From Pristionchus mayeri (Eukaryota; Nematoda; Chromadorea; Rhabditida; Neodiplogasteridae), in assembly GCA_036245805.1 (NCBI GenBank), contig BTRK01000002.1, positions 37,616,661 to 37,680,660 of the forward strand: 64,000 bases of DNA. Reading direction: 5' to 3'. The notes under the pieces were generated by a model. It saw nothing but the letters and a program-made list of their open reading frames with translations. It had not been told where the DNA came from and did not search any database. Each line of letters begins with the position of its first letter. The first letter of the stretch is position 1. Below are positions 24,164 to 36,076 of this stretch, one piece after another. The position numbers and the translations under genes were made by a program.

Positions 24164-24258
24164 TGAGCAATGGTCTGACTCTCTTCAGTTTACATGCTCT
24201 CTCGTCTCTCTGACCGGCGAGAGAGCATGCAGACTGAAGAGAGTTGGACAATTGCTCC
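24164..24258. repeat. Hairpin MITE copy with 6-bp target duplication
   Basis: A 95-bp element with ends TGAGCAATGG...CCAATTGCTCC-type inverted repeats and a stem containing CTCTCTTCAGTTTACATGCT paired with its near complement. It is flanked by direct repeats TCTTTT (24158-24163 and 24259-24264). The stem mismatches are few over more than 30 bp. Confidence 0.8.
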
Positions 24259-24669
24259 TCTTTTGCGCTCGCTACTACTACGAAGCCATCAGTCGTTCCA
24301 AACCCGTCGGAATGAGCCTCATTATTAGAATTATTTCCCATTTTTACTTACCTCATGCGCCCCCATGGAGGAAACCATAGATGAAGAGCAAAGAATGATT
24401 GGCTGTTCTCTGTTTGCTTTGCACACACTTCCTTCTCGTATTCGACATCAAGTACTTTTTTCTTGTATTTTTGTGCTTTCTTTATCGAAGGAATACTTCA
24501 GAAACTCAACTTTTGCTTACAAATTTATAATGGACTAAAACAAACCCTTCAATTGACAAACAGACAGAGAGAATCGCAAAATTGCAAAATTAAGAAGCAG
24601 TAAGAAATAGGGTTCTCTTATTGGAAAATGTTTGTATCATTTTCAGATATGTTTCATGTTCGCCATATA

Positions 24670-25459
24670 TTGGGGTGTCCGGAAAGTTCGTATAATGCTT
24701 CGGAAAAAAGTCAGTTCGCGATCAAATGCAGTGATTGCGCAATCTGTTTGTCAACAATGTATTGCATCATTCTGACGTTGAGTAGTGAGAGGATTTAATC
24801 AGTCTCCTAGTTGCTACATTGATTCTTGTGATGGACTCCCATCTCTACCTCCGAGCAGTTTTACTTCAGTACTACCGTCTTGGCCGATCCGTGAAGGAGG
24901 CCCACTCTGCCCTGGGCCAGTCGGAAGGAGCTGACGCCCCCTCCATACCCTTCTGCTATAAGTGGTTCTCCCGCTTCAAGAAAGGGGATTTTTATCTCGA
25001 TGATCAACCCCGCTCTGGACGCCCTCCCTCCCTCGATCAGCCTCTCGTTCTCCGCACACTGAAGCGCAAGCCCATGGCCAGTGTGCGTGAGTTGAAGAAG
25101 GATACTGGTACTCCCAGATCAACGTTGTCCGATATCCTCCATCGATCTGGGAAGAAGCCGAAACTCCCACAAGTGATTCCCCATGACCTCTCCCCCGAAC
25201 AGCTGAAAAATCGTGATTCCCCATCCACCGTATTCCCCGGATCTCTCCCCTGAAATGGGAAATGGGAAATCCTGAAATGGATCCCTGAAATGGGCGGTCT
25301 CGAAGAAACCCGCATTCTGGAAGAGAGGAATCGAGACCGTGCCCAATCGCTGGAGGGAGGTAGTGAGACAGAAGGGGGCATACATTGGTCACTGAGAATT
25401 GTAAAGCATTGAATATAAAATAAAAACAAAAAATTATACGAACTTTCCGGACACCCCAA
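24670..25459 (+). mobile_element. Mariner, internally deleted copy
   Basis: Same terminal repeats as the copy at 10509-11751, with TA target duplications at 24668-24669 and 25460-25461, but only 790 bp long. The first part of the transposase frame (from ATG 24831) is nearly identical to the full copy until about 25215. There it jumps to the region encoding HPPYSPDLSP, then after about 35 bp jumps again to sequence near the 3' end. The second junction carries a filler in which CTGAAATGG-type units repeat, so both catalytic aspartates of the middle domain are lost. It is non-autonomous but could be mobilised in trans. Confidence 0.93.
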
Positions 25460-26703
25460 TATATGAACTATATAGTGTACATGAAACATATATGAAAATG
25501 ATACAAAAATTTTTCAATAATAGAACCCTAGTAAGGAACGAATTTTCCAATAAAACCCCTTGGTCGACGAGAACCTCACTCATTGTCCTACGTACTGCCC
25601 CGATGTTCATCCTTCCTCGCGCATGTCTCAATACTGTGCGCTCAAAACATCGTCAATTGTGTCGCACGCAATCTCTCTCTCTCTTCCCTCGCTGTCATAG
25701 TGTACATTGTGCAGACTGATTTTGTTTTGAATCGTTTACAGACTGAATTTCCCGAATTTCACAGAATTCGAAAATGGATTTGCTAAAAGAAACGTTCGAA
25801 TCCAGAACGTTCCAAAGTGTAGGCCGATCTCCCATCGGCAATTGTGTCACATGCACTCATAGTCTCGTCACGATACAACGCCGTCTCGCCATTGTCAATT
25901 CGTTCTTCCCGCGCCGTAATAGTGCATACAACATTTTTAATTTTATTTTACCTTAATTTAATAAAGGATGTGCCCAAAAGTAAATTTTTTTCTGTCTGGC
26001 CGTGTTTGAGAATTGGCTCCAAGGCCCTTCGTTCTCAACACGCTTGTATGAAAGCCGGGTTAAAGAGCGCTCGAAACGAACAGATGAGGAACCAAAACTA
26101 TTTCGCACTCTACTCTCTGACCCAGAATGTGTGAAGCGCAAGTTAACGTGCCCAAAAGTAGAAAGATATTTCCCGTTGGCTACTCCTTCCTGGGGCCCAT
26201 TCCGAGAAATATAACTATTATTTCCGCAATCATCCCACTCTCTTCATTCCTCATGCTGTCTCGCAGGTTAGTGAGGGAGGGGGAAATTGGTCTCTCGATC
26301 CCTTCCGCTCTTTACCTCGTGAGTATTTCAGCCCCTGAAAATCAGGAAGTTACTGTGTCCATCTCCCATTTGACTATTTACACCTTAAATGCCATACCCA
26401 AGCGATTCTCCTCTACTCACTTCATCTCCCACACTCTATCGCAGGATATAGACAGAGCGAAAGAGTGTGAGGAATGAAGAGAGGGAAATATTGGTCCCTA
26501 GATCCCGGCCGTTCTTCCCTCGTGAGTCGTATCAGGAAGTTGCCGTGCCCCATCTCCCCTGTTTGGCTATTCGACCTCTGAATTTCATTCGGTGACAACA
26601 CAGAGCGCTCACTCTCCTCAATCGCCCCATTCTTGTCCCTCTCTGGCAAAAGAGAGAGCATAAAGAGGTAGTGTCATCCTGACAATTAGTGATAACAAGG
26701 AAT

Positions 26704-26771
26704 GTCTCTCTTCATTCCGCGTGCTCTCTCGCCGATCAGAGTGGTGAGAGAGCGCGCAGATTGAAGAGAGT
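26704..26771. repeat. Hairpin MITE copy
   Basis: Arms CTCTCTTCATTCCGCGTGCT and AGCGCGCAGATTGAAGAGAG pair around GCCGATCAGAGTGGTGAG, giving a stem of roughly 25 bp. It sits within further weak inverted sequence (GGAATG...CATTTC). A related copy lies about 270 bp upstream at 26415-26480. Confidence 0.7.
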
Positions 26772-29700
26772 CATTTCTTGCGATTCCTTCCTTGTTCTTC
26801 ATTAGCTAGTCGTACCTCCCTGCAGTGACTAAGCTACTATGCAAATTGCTGCTTTCCTTGAGGCAATCGCTCTCACGATTTCAAAATTGCTGTAACTGAT
26901 TATTCAAGTGTGCACTCGTCATTGACATCCTGAGAGGGCTACGGTACTTGTGAACTGCGAAGTTTTCAAATTGTATGTATAATATTCATCTGCGTCATTT
27001 GCACCTAGACGTTCTGATTATGGCGCAAAATTAATGCACCGAGGCAGGAATTAGAGGGTGGATTTAGAAGTAGCATGCATTACCCCACTTGCTTAATTCG
27101 TAGGCGGCGTAGTTCTTTTCGCAATAATAAAGTGACTACAGGAGTGAGAAATGGCAGGAAATATAAATGGGAGGATGAGTTCAGAATTTGTGTTTAGTCA
27201 TACCCGACATAAGTCGAAAAACTAAGAGACGATCACCTAAATTGGAACTATCGACGATGCTCGGTATGAAAAGCCAATACAGAGGTGGCTTATGAGTGTG
27301 CTAAATATGAACCGTCAGAGAGGCAATGACAGCTCCTTAGCGACGCCATCATTGGGACCATGGAATAGTCGCTTCGCTCCTATATTCCGCTCGCTCACCT
27401 CCAATATTAGTGTACGCAATTCGAACGCGCTCCTTACGAAAAAAGTTGCTCATGAAGCTATTACCCATGCAGCTATTTTCCTAATTAATTTAATATTTGA
27501 TCTTTCATCACGTTATCACCCGCAAGTCCCTTTTTGGGCACTGCACCAGTTCGCCCCAAACGATGATCGCTCATGCCCCCTCCCATAAATAGCCCATCGT
27601 TTTCTGAGATTGCCTATTTCGGGACCCCTCAACTTGTTGACCCCCCACTCAACGTCATGTTTTGCATTGTTATCGCCGATAACATCGGCTGTTCCATGCG
27701 CAAAGCGCGTGCTTCTGTACGCGAACTAGAGTTTGAAATTCAGGACAACTAGTCTTCATTTCCCACCTCTGCCGGTGATGTGGTAGAAACAATGCTTTGA
27801 ATGATGGGACAGTGGTATCGTTTCCCGGACTCTACTTCGAAATAAAACCAACTTGTGTCTTCAAAATTTCCAAAAAAACTAAGTTACCAAAGAACAGGTT
27901 TCCTTACTTGTGTGTGTTCCTTGCAGAATTGGAGCTTGAAGGCTGCAGAAGGGGTCCTTCAGGAACCCTTTTACGCAAGAGGGGGATAAGTTGTTTTCCA
28001 AAGTTTTCATCTTTAAAATTGTTCGCGTCACGATCCCCTATTCTCTTCACGTCAAGACCTCCGAATTTCTTCCAATTTGGAAATGGAGTTCATATTTTAA
28101 AGGAGGAATAAAAGCAAACTTCAATTATTGACGCTTTCGTATGCACGGCCTAGATCTCCCAAACGATAAGAAGCTACGAAATTTTCACATTGATATCTCC
28201 ATTCCGAACAGAGATATCGGTAGTTGGCTGGAAGCCAAATCAGGGAAAGCTCAGGCAACGAGCGAGAGAGCACGCGACTTGAAGAGAGTTCTCCTCTAAT
28301 TGAAACATATTTCAACCGGGCGTGCATTTGCCTTTACTCCTCCTTTAAGGAGAATTTGGAATGAGTTCACTTCGCAGACACTGGGGTGGAGGACAATAGA
28401 TCGCGCTCAAAAGCGCGCCGACTGTCACACACCTACTGCAGAAATTCTCGACAGAGTCCACTTTCTCCTTATTTTTCGCAATCTTGCATAGTGCATACGG
28501 TCTTCAGAGTCTGAAAAGATAGAGACCATGAATTTGAACTATCTTCTCAAGGGCTTTGATCATTTCTTGAGAAAATCTCCCATAATCCCCTATCCTCAGT
28601 CAAACTCGGAGTCGCAGAGAAATGATTGCGGTCTTTCTCGTAGTATTCATCTCAACGCCTTTTGCCACGCGGCTCAGACGAATATCGAAGAATCATAGCT
28701 CAAGTTCCCTCCTCATGCTCTCTCTTCCAAAGATCTTTCTCGCGTATTTCCGCACTTAACACGCAGTTCTGAACGAAGATCATTGTAATATGAGATAGTC
28801 TTGGAAATTGAGAAAGATTCACATCATTCAACAATCTGTCTCAGTTTACTGCGACCTTAATTTAGTGTCGCTGCATTTTCTGAACCCTAGTCTTGTTTTA
28901 CACCTTCATCGCCAAAAGTATCCCCCAGACGCCATGAGTTATTACGTCTCCTGTATTACTCCATAAAAATATTACATGCCGACCAATTATTGTGTTCCGC
29001 TTCTCCGTTATGAATTGCACGTTCCCCGGCCGGATTCCACAGTTCGGTATGCCTGTAAGAAATTAAGAAATGACTTTCCTTATTCTGCATACATTCTAAC
29101 TTTTCTGGCGGTGCGATAGAACACAGAATGAAGAGAGGAGACGTTCTCCCTACTTCAAGTACGTGAAAGTCCGTACATCAAGTACGCAATAGTCGAGTCC
29201 GCAATGAACTTGAACTTAGTCGGAGATTCTTGAGCATTGAAATTGCTGTTGAGCGTGCACACAAAGGAGGTTCCGTCTTGTGAAGTGATGTGCGCAAAAT
29301 TCATTTCCTGAAAACGCCTCTCTCTTCTTTTCAAAATTGCGACAACCTTAATTATGAGATGCGAATTATTTCCTTGTTGCTTCGATGAGGAAGTTATTGT
29401 ATGAATTTACTCGATTTATCCGCACAGATGTTTTACTTTGGATGTGGGCGTTGATTCCAGGATAATAATATAAAAAGGAGTAGGTGGCTACGTAGGTAGA
29501 GTGGGCTAGTGTATAGAATGTCCAACTTCCTTACTCATCGCAATCATGAACTCTGAATGTCTTGCGATTTGTTATTGCTGTAGCATCACGCGTTAGTTTT
29601 CCGTTGTTAGGACCATGTGATAAACTCCCCGAAGATTCGCGTTCTTTGAACAGTGATCTTGTATTGCATAGTAACTTGGGAAACAAGACTGCGATCGCTA

Positions 29701-30378
29701 AGGTTTCGCTTGCTAATGCTAAACAATTCGGGATAATCCCAGATTCTCCATTGCGCACTAGTCAAATGGGGTCACGGTAAGGGGTTTATCTACATGACTA
29801 TGGTACGCATTTCCACACGTAATTTCCTAACTAATCACCTTCGCGTGGGCTCTTGAAGCGAATGTTGCTGGAATTATGCCAAGAAAATTACAAGATTAAG
29901 AGACCACATATCGAACTCACTTTCTCTTTCTCGATTATGATGTGTTGATATTTCCACTGCCTGCGGGCGAAAGTAGTCATAATTTCATGCGCGGAAATAA
30001 TTACCCTCAAGCATCTGAAATTCATTCTTGGTACTCAGTATACGGGACTCATGTCTAATGTACATTCAGATGGACAATATGCAAACATATTTTTTTATAA
30101 TTCATTAACACCCTCAACAGTCAGATGAGTTTCATCAGTATCTCTAATTTGTTATTTAATTATTTTTCATAGTAATCGTCTCGGACTATAGTTCTCTAAC
30201 AAAAACAATTGAAATGCAACAAAATGCGGTTTTGATGCTTGTCTCAACCTTCCCACGCTCGCCAGACGTTCTGGGAAGCACAATCACCTGTAGAGAAAAA
30301 ATGCACCCAGTCATTCTTCTTATTAGACGATTGCTTGTTCGCCTTGTTCGACTACATCTTAGAACTACGAATCTGGTG

Positions 30379-30552
30379 CTACTTTATTGCAAAAGTGCGT
30401 GCGCTATAATTTAGACGCCCAATCCGAGCTTTAAGGGCAGCTTCTGCTGGCTGATAACCTTTCCACATCATTTCGCGCGCACTACGCTCGGCGAGAATAC
30501 AATGCGCGAGAATAGCAGGGCATTCTCCATCACCAGTCTGTGCAGTACTCAT
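30379..30552 (-). CDS. Small ORF, 57 aa, unknown
   Basis: An ATG-initiated frame (MSTAQTGDGECPAILAHCIL...) ending ARTFAIK and a TAG. It is helix-prone with Ala/Glu/Arg composition (ILAERSAREMMW, EAALKARIGRL), unlike the low-complexity chance frames around it. No signal peptide or domain is recognised. No GT donor in a sensible position was seen, so it would be a single-exon gene or a terminal exon. It may be chance. Confidence 0.25.
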   Translation of the reverse strand: MSTAQTGDGECPAILAHCILAERSAREMMWKGYQPAEAALKARIGRLNYSARTFAIK

Positions 30553-31695
30553 TATTAGTAGTAGTCACTCTCAAAGACCACTCTCTAGATTTTCGGCGTG
30601 GAGCAATCTCCCTCTGTAGTCTGAAGAGTTGGATGTTCCCCATTGTCGATTCCCCCTAACCAATGCTTAGCTACGCGTAAACCGCTAACTCAGCGGGGCG
30701 TTCGTGCGTGCATCATTGTCTAATCAAACTGAAAACATTCAATTGTCTCGTATCCCGCCCTCTTCCAGTCTCTTCCACCTGCACTTTTCACATCAACTAT
30801 TTTTTCTTCGATCCTCATCATTCCCGTCGAATCACCGAATTCAGTAGAAAAACTCCCCAAAATTTTTACCGGATGACGCTTTTCCTTCAATGATCATTAA
30901 AAGCCACCAGGCCTAAAATAGAGCAGATGAAGCTCCAAATGAATGATGAGCAAATCCTGCGAAATTGCGCCACTACTGCCCTCAGGGCATTTACTCGCAG
31001 CTGTTTATTGAGAGTGGCGAACAGGTCTGCTTATTAGACCAAGTGAGAGAGCATTGGAAATTGAGAGATACAGACTGCTGTTTGTCAACTAATATTGCGC
31101 CTCAGGCGAAGTTTGCGTGCAGAGACAATTCTACGGGAAACGGTAGATGAGATTGAAAATGTGAGATAGAAATCGCAATCTGTACTTATGACAACAGCTG
31201 ATCTTGTAATCGCTTATCCCTTAGAAACCAGAGATCGCGTTAACGTGTTCGTCTGTGAAGGAAATTATACTCGATAGTACACCTGCAGGACTGTCAGATA
31301 CGGCAAGAGAGTGTGGGTAATGAGGAGAGTCGGTCGCACTCGTCAACGTTAGTAGTGTTCGGTCACCCAGCACGACCCACCCTCACACAATTAATTTCCC
31401 CCAGACGTTCCACTCATTAGCACTGTCTGTGCCTACCCTCCAGCTCCCTGTCATCATCAATTAGCTGGAGATTAGGCGGACGAGAGGGGGCGGAGCCGTC
31501 CAAGCCCCGCCCCTCCCCCCCCCTGAATCTCCTCCCGCTACTAGTTGCTTCATTCTGCATTAGGGCAGGATACTCCCCCCTCTATTTCCTGGCTTCTCAC
31601 CATTTCCTCTAATTCCCGGTTTTGTCGCGACCGTATCCGGCTTTTAGGTGATCTGAAAATCCGGTTGCAGGGTCACCCAATCAGTCGCTCACACA

Positions 31696-34600
31696 ATGCA
31701 CTCGACTGGCTACATCGTGCTCATCAGCTCCCTCGCCTGCGTGCTGCTCGCACAACAGGTGCGGAGACTTTTGCTAAACGTCGTCTAATTGAAAGTGTGA
31801 CTAGAATGGCGGTGGTGCATGGTGACTTTTACTAAACGTCGCCGAATAGAAAATTGCAGATGCTAGATGACGACCAGACGGCGGAGAAGCGCATGAGCCG
31901 ATTCGCGTTCGCCAAGCGATCACCCTACAGGTACGGAATATTCGTTCCACCACTACTTTTTGTACAGAAAAATCGTTATTAGTCGTTGCGACCGCACTGA
32001 AGGAGTTAAGCGTACGGAACCGTCGTAGAGGCCGTGATATAATTTCGTGAACTCTACTGAATGCATTGGGAAATCTCTTCAAATTTTCTCAGATTATTGG
32101 AAAAAATAGTGGTTGGCCGGGAAACTGCACATTTTTGCCTAAATTTTTTTAATGAGCCTGATATCATGCATACCAAACTTAGTTTTTTTAAAGAAGAAGT
32201 GCTGTCTGGGGAAACAAAGAATACTTCCCAGTACTGTTTTTGCTAGTTGCTTTTGTATGGGTTGACTCAATCTGAAACCGTACTTCAATCCAATCTGCAT
32301 ACGATCCTATGATTCTTGAATTTTGGCATCCAAAGGGATTCAGTGGACTGTGATCTAGTAGTCGGGGTTTCGCGAGTCCTTAGTGGATCATCAGGAGCAG
32401 AAATCGTGGATTTCATACCATTTTTGGTCTGCATTCTCTTATTTTCCTCCGCTTACAATTTAGTATTATGACCATTTGCAGCAAAGTTTGCTTTTTGGAC
32501 TGCAAAAACTGCGCAAATAGGAAGCGATAAGCTAGAAGGGAAGTCAAACATTAGAAGGGAAGTCTTCCTGTTATTGTTTTGACGGATTTTTGTTTTGAAG
32601 TCACCACAGAAGTCCCGGACTTGCATACCATCACGTGACGTGGGTTCATTAGACTTTGAGTTGGCCGGAGAGAACAGGGCAATCCCACGCGCGCTGTAGT
32701 CACCTAGACTTTGAGAGAGCATAATAGAGCTGTCACAAACATCTATCGCGCGAGGCAGGAAAACATTTTGGTTCGTTGTTGCTATCTCGGATAGAATTTG
32801 GTTAACAAACTGCGAGATTCTGTTTCGGAGAAGCGCCGGCTAATAGGCTTCGAAGGAGCCGCTCAATTAGATCACGAAGAGAATTATTCAGAAACCTCTG
32901 CTTTTTCTCGCTCAGACCTTAGTGCGAAACCGTCTGTCAGTATTTTGGGGGTTCTACCGTGCAAATCTGGCGTCAACAGCGGGTCGGAGAAGTTAGTTAG
33001 AGGAATATTTGAGAGACCTAGAATGATGTCTGCGGTGTCGGTTGCACTGATAATCTCGGAACAGACTGAACTCTGAATGACGCAGGGTGGCAAAGGATGG
33101 TGTAGAGATTTTGGAAGCATTTTGAGCCGAATTAATAATTATTTGTGTGATATATGTCTAGGCGAAAATAGATAGAGGAGGAAATTTATTCAAAATGGCG
33201 TCAACTTCGGAAGTCTGATGTATAAATGGGATTGAGGATTGAGGGGGAGTTGTGGTAATGTTTGAGCTGCTTACCTGAGACTCATAATGTATTCAAAGAC
33301 ACATCAACTTAGCCAATCTGGCGTGTTCATGGAAACGGTTTGAAGAAGGAGGGGGGAGGTTGTAAATTATTCTTAGAAGATTCCTTGCAAGCAACCGGAA
33401 CTTCCTTTTCAAATGCCGTGTATTCTATTTTTGTTGGGCAATACTGGTTGGAGCAGGAGGAAGCCAGAAGAATATTTCATAGGGTGTACATGTCTGGTGT
33501 TTTTCAGGGTAAATCGATTGGGTAGTATGGAGTCCTTAAGGGCTTTGCTCTTGAGATCCCAGTGGACAAAATTGGAAGTTTCTCGAAAATTTCAATATAA
33601 GAATAGCCTAATTCAGGACGTTCGCGTTTGCCAAGCGATCCCTGGAGGATGGCGAGGAGGCTGTTGATGGAGAGATGGAGAAGCGCGCCCGATTCGCATT
33701 CGCCAAGAGGTACGGGATCTGACCCAGTGACCTACCGAACTACCGTAATCTCCCAATATCATCGGCCTTGCTATGCATCCACTCGGGCTTTATGCGCTAG
33801 GATCTGGCCCACTGACTTGATCCGCTGAGCGAACAGCAGCTGCAGCCGTGTATTAGGGATCCGGGAAACCCAATCTATGCCAAGAAGTGAGAAGATACGC
33901 TTAATTGCGTCATTCGCTCGCTTGTCCGTAGAACGAAACGAAAATTGTTTTCGATTTGGAGTATGTGGCTCCGCTCTTCTCGCTTAGTGTCCACAGTAAA
34001 TCCAACTTCCCCCCCCCTCCCCTGCAGTAATGAAGCGTGCGCGATGCAATAATAGAGGAGAGGAGAGGGGATACCGAGAAATTCGGAGACGATTAAAAGA
34101 GACTCCACCGTTCTAAGGATCTTTAGAATAATTCGCAGACTCAATACAACCTGGAAAAAACAGTACACCATTTTTTGTCTGGATTTTCTTGGAGTTTTCT
34201 TGGAGTATTTTTTGTCTGGATTTTCCAGAGTCAAAGTCCTTCGTAGCATCTGGAAGGCGAAATTAGGGGAAATTTTGACTATCTCTGATCCGATTCTCGA
34301 ACGTGAACTGAATCACAATCGTCTTCGGGTAATGAAAAAGGGGAACGAGGAAGCGTGCAAATGGTCTAACTCTCTTCAGTTTGCACACTCTCTCGCCGGT
34401 CAGAGAGACGAGAGTGCGTGCAAACTGAAGAGTCATACGACAGCTCTGAAAAAGGGAACGAGGAAGCGTGCAAATTGTCGCTGCTTCCTTATCCTTCGCC
34501 GAATCGAACACGCGTTTCGCAGAAAACAAGAATCGCGCAGCGCGGCAATTAATTTCTCCTGGCTTATCGCGAGAACGAATTACATGCGATCGTTGAGGCT

Positions 34601-35403
34601 GATAGTGCTCGTGATTGCTGTGGTGGGTGACGATGTCTGAGTTGGAACGGGTAAAAGCGATGTAGGCTTGTCTTCTAAACTGTTAGGAGTGATCAGGAGT
34701 GCATATCCCGCGCATAAAGTTAAGATAGAGAGGATGGTGAGTTCCTGAAAATGGCTGGAGTTTGTCAAGTGTACTTCCAGTACGTTATGTAAAGCATAGG
34801 AAAGACTTGGCGAGCTCCCACGCATGATACATCATACTCACTACTCAGCGTCTCCTCATTTGGTTGTAATTTGAGAACGTGCGAACCTGGAGCATTTTTT
34901 CCTGTTCAGACACTGAAACAGCCAGCGACTTCCCGTTGCATCCAGGCTTCCCAACTGGGTACAATAATAACTAATACTCTATTATCCCTCCCCAGAGAGT
35001 AGTAGCAAACGTTTCGAATGGCGCGCGATAAATAATGACGGCCATCGATGTTTGTCATGCCCCTGGGACTGCGGGTTCTAAACAAGAGAATCGGAGTAAA
35101 TGAGGCAAAACAGTATGTGCAATCAGGCGTAGTCTTTCAGAAATCAGATTTTCTGCAACAGGCTTGCAAACAATTGACTTCGTTAGAACACCAAGATCAA
35201 TCAAATCAAACATGTAATTTAAAAGTCGTTATCTCTGTGAAAGGGGGATAGTGGCACAGCTACAGCTAGAGGCAAACAATCTTTCCACCGGAAGTAGGAG
35301 CCGACATTTATATATTTATAAATTAAAATGTAATAACATTTCTTGCAGATCTCCCTACAGGCGGTTCGCATTCGCTAAGCGTGCTCGATTCGCTTTCGCC
35401 TAA
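31696..35403 (+). CDS. nlp-18: NLP-18-type FAFA neuropeptide precursor, 4 exons
   Basis: Exons 31696-31758, 31860-31930, 33617-33709 and 35349-35403 join in phase (282 nt, 93 aa plus stop). Exon 1 is a signal peptide (MHSTGYIVLISSLACVLLAQ). The rest is a string of peptides separated by KR dibasic sites: MSRFAFA, SPYRTFAFA, an acidic spacer (SLEDGEEAVDGEME), ARFAFA, SPYRRFAFA and a C-terminal ARFAFA before the stop. The peptides end in Ala with no Gly, so they would not be amidated. SPYRTFAFA matches, as I recall it, a C. elegans NLP-18 product; those peptides are secreted neuromodulators linked to CKR-type receptors. Introns split two peptides inside codons (SPY|RTFAFA and K|RSPYRR). Intron 3 hosts a hairpin repeat. 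Orthology to nlp-18 rather than its sister nlp-20 rests on the SPYR peptides. Confidence 0.9.
34371..34433. repeat. Hairpin MITE copy flanked by a long direct repeat
   Basis: Perfectly pairing arms (CTCTTCAGTTTGCACACTCT and GAGTGCGTGCAAACTGAAGAG) around CGCCGGTCAGAGAGACG. A direct repeat of about 28 bp, beginning GAAAAAGGGGAACGAGGAAG, lies on both sides (34333-34362 and about 34448-34476), much longer than the 6-bp duplications of other copies. It lies in intron 3 of the neuropeptide gene. Confidence 0.75.
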
Positions 35404-35986
35404 GCCTAAGCCTGCGTTCTACAATCACTCCTAGACCAAGAGCTCTTCTTCCCCAATCTCTCCCCCTTCGAGACTCTAAGTGTGCTACTACACTCCCACC
35501 CAATGCTATGCTCTCTCTTACTGGCGGCTTCCTCCATCTGTTGTTAATGTGGCGAATGAAGTATGATTAATAGTTTATTGTACTTGTTTATCACACATCA
35601 CATGGTATTCTATAGGGGAGATTGAGATTTCAGAGTGCAGAGTCTGTCTCCCGCAAGAAGATAATATTGATGACAGTTTGCCATCACAACAGAGCGAACC
35701 ACCGTAATGCAAGCATATATTGTTTCGAAGATGACAAATTGAGAATCTGTAAAAATGGAACAGTGTAACTGCTCCTGAATGAAATACATCACGAATATAC
35801 GATAAAAATACGCCACGACATTCGACGCGTCCATCGTCGTTTTTTCATTGACAGACATTTACCCTCGAAAACAGTACACAGTCCTCCGCGATATTTACCT
35901 CTCTAGTCACTTATTTATCGCTCCGACAACATGTTCGAAATGAAATTTCCTGCTTTGAATCCATGACTAGCAATGCGCACTTTTGG

Positions 35987-36076
35987 GGCACTACGTCGGA
36001 TGAGAACTATGACGTCATCCCGCCTTTGATGTATCAAAGGCGGCATGACGTCATAGTTCTCATCCGACCTAGTGCC
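35987..36076. mobile_element. hAT-like MITE, 90-bp near-perfect palindrome
   Basis: The element reads GGCACTACGTCGGATGAGAA... on both ends in inverted orientation and is a near-perfect palindrome throughout. Each arm contains TGACGTCA and the centre is CCGCCTTTGAT / ATCAAAGGCGG. It is flanked by a perfect 8-bp direct repeat ACTTTTGG (35979-35986 and 36077-36084), the duplication length typical of hAT transposons. Relics lie at 18008-18053, 18505-18562 and 45359-45427. Confidence 0.88.

Larger units (their letters stand above)
20414..24669. other. Region without a recognised gene
   Basis: I see no multi-exon gene with matching phases here. The open frames present are short and lack domain signatures. 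A possible minus-strand exon at 20594-20689 (reading SLSSTSSTLSDCPWIPLIPE, then EWAEYLGSEKK, bounded by CAG and GTGCAC) cannot be joined in phase to its neighbours. Copies of the hairpin repeat lie at 23281-23346 and 24164-24258, with more degraded ones near 23690 and 23910. Confidence 0.5.
25460..31695. other. Region without a recognised multi-exon gene
   Basis: No convincing gene. It contains hairpin-repeat copies (26415-26480, 26704-26771 and degraded ones near 26235, 26600-26660 and 28260-28290) and one small minus-strand frame at 30379-30552. Just before the neuropeptide gene (31487-31520) there are two GC-box-like motifs, GGGGCGGAG and CCCCGCCCCT, which could belong to its promoter; this is inference. 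Confidence 0.5.
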
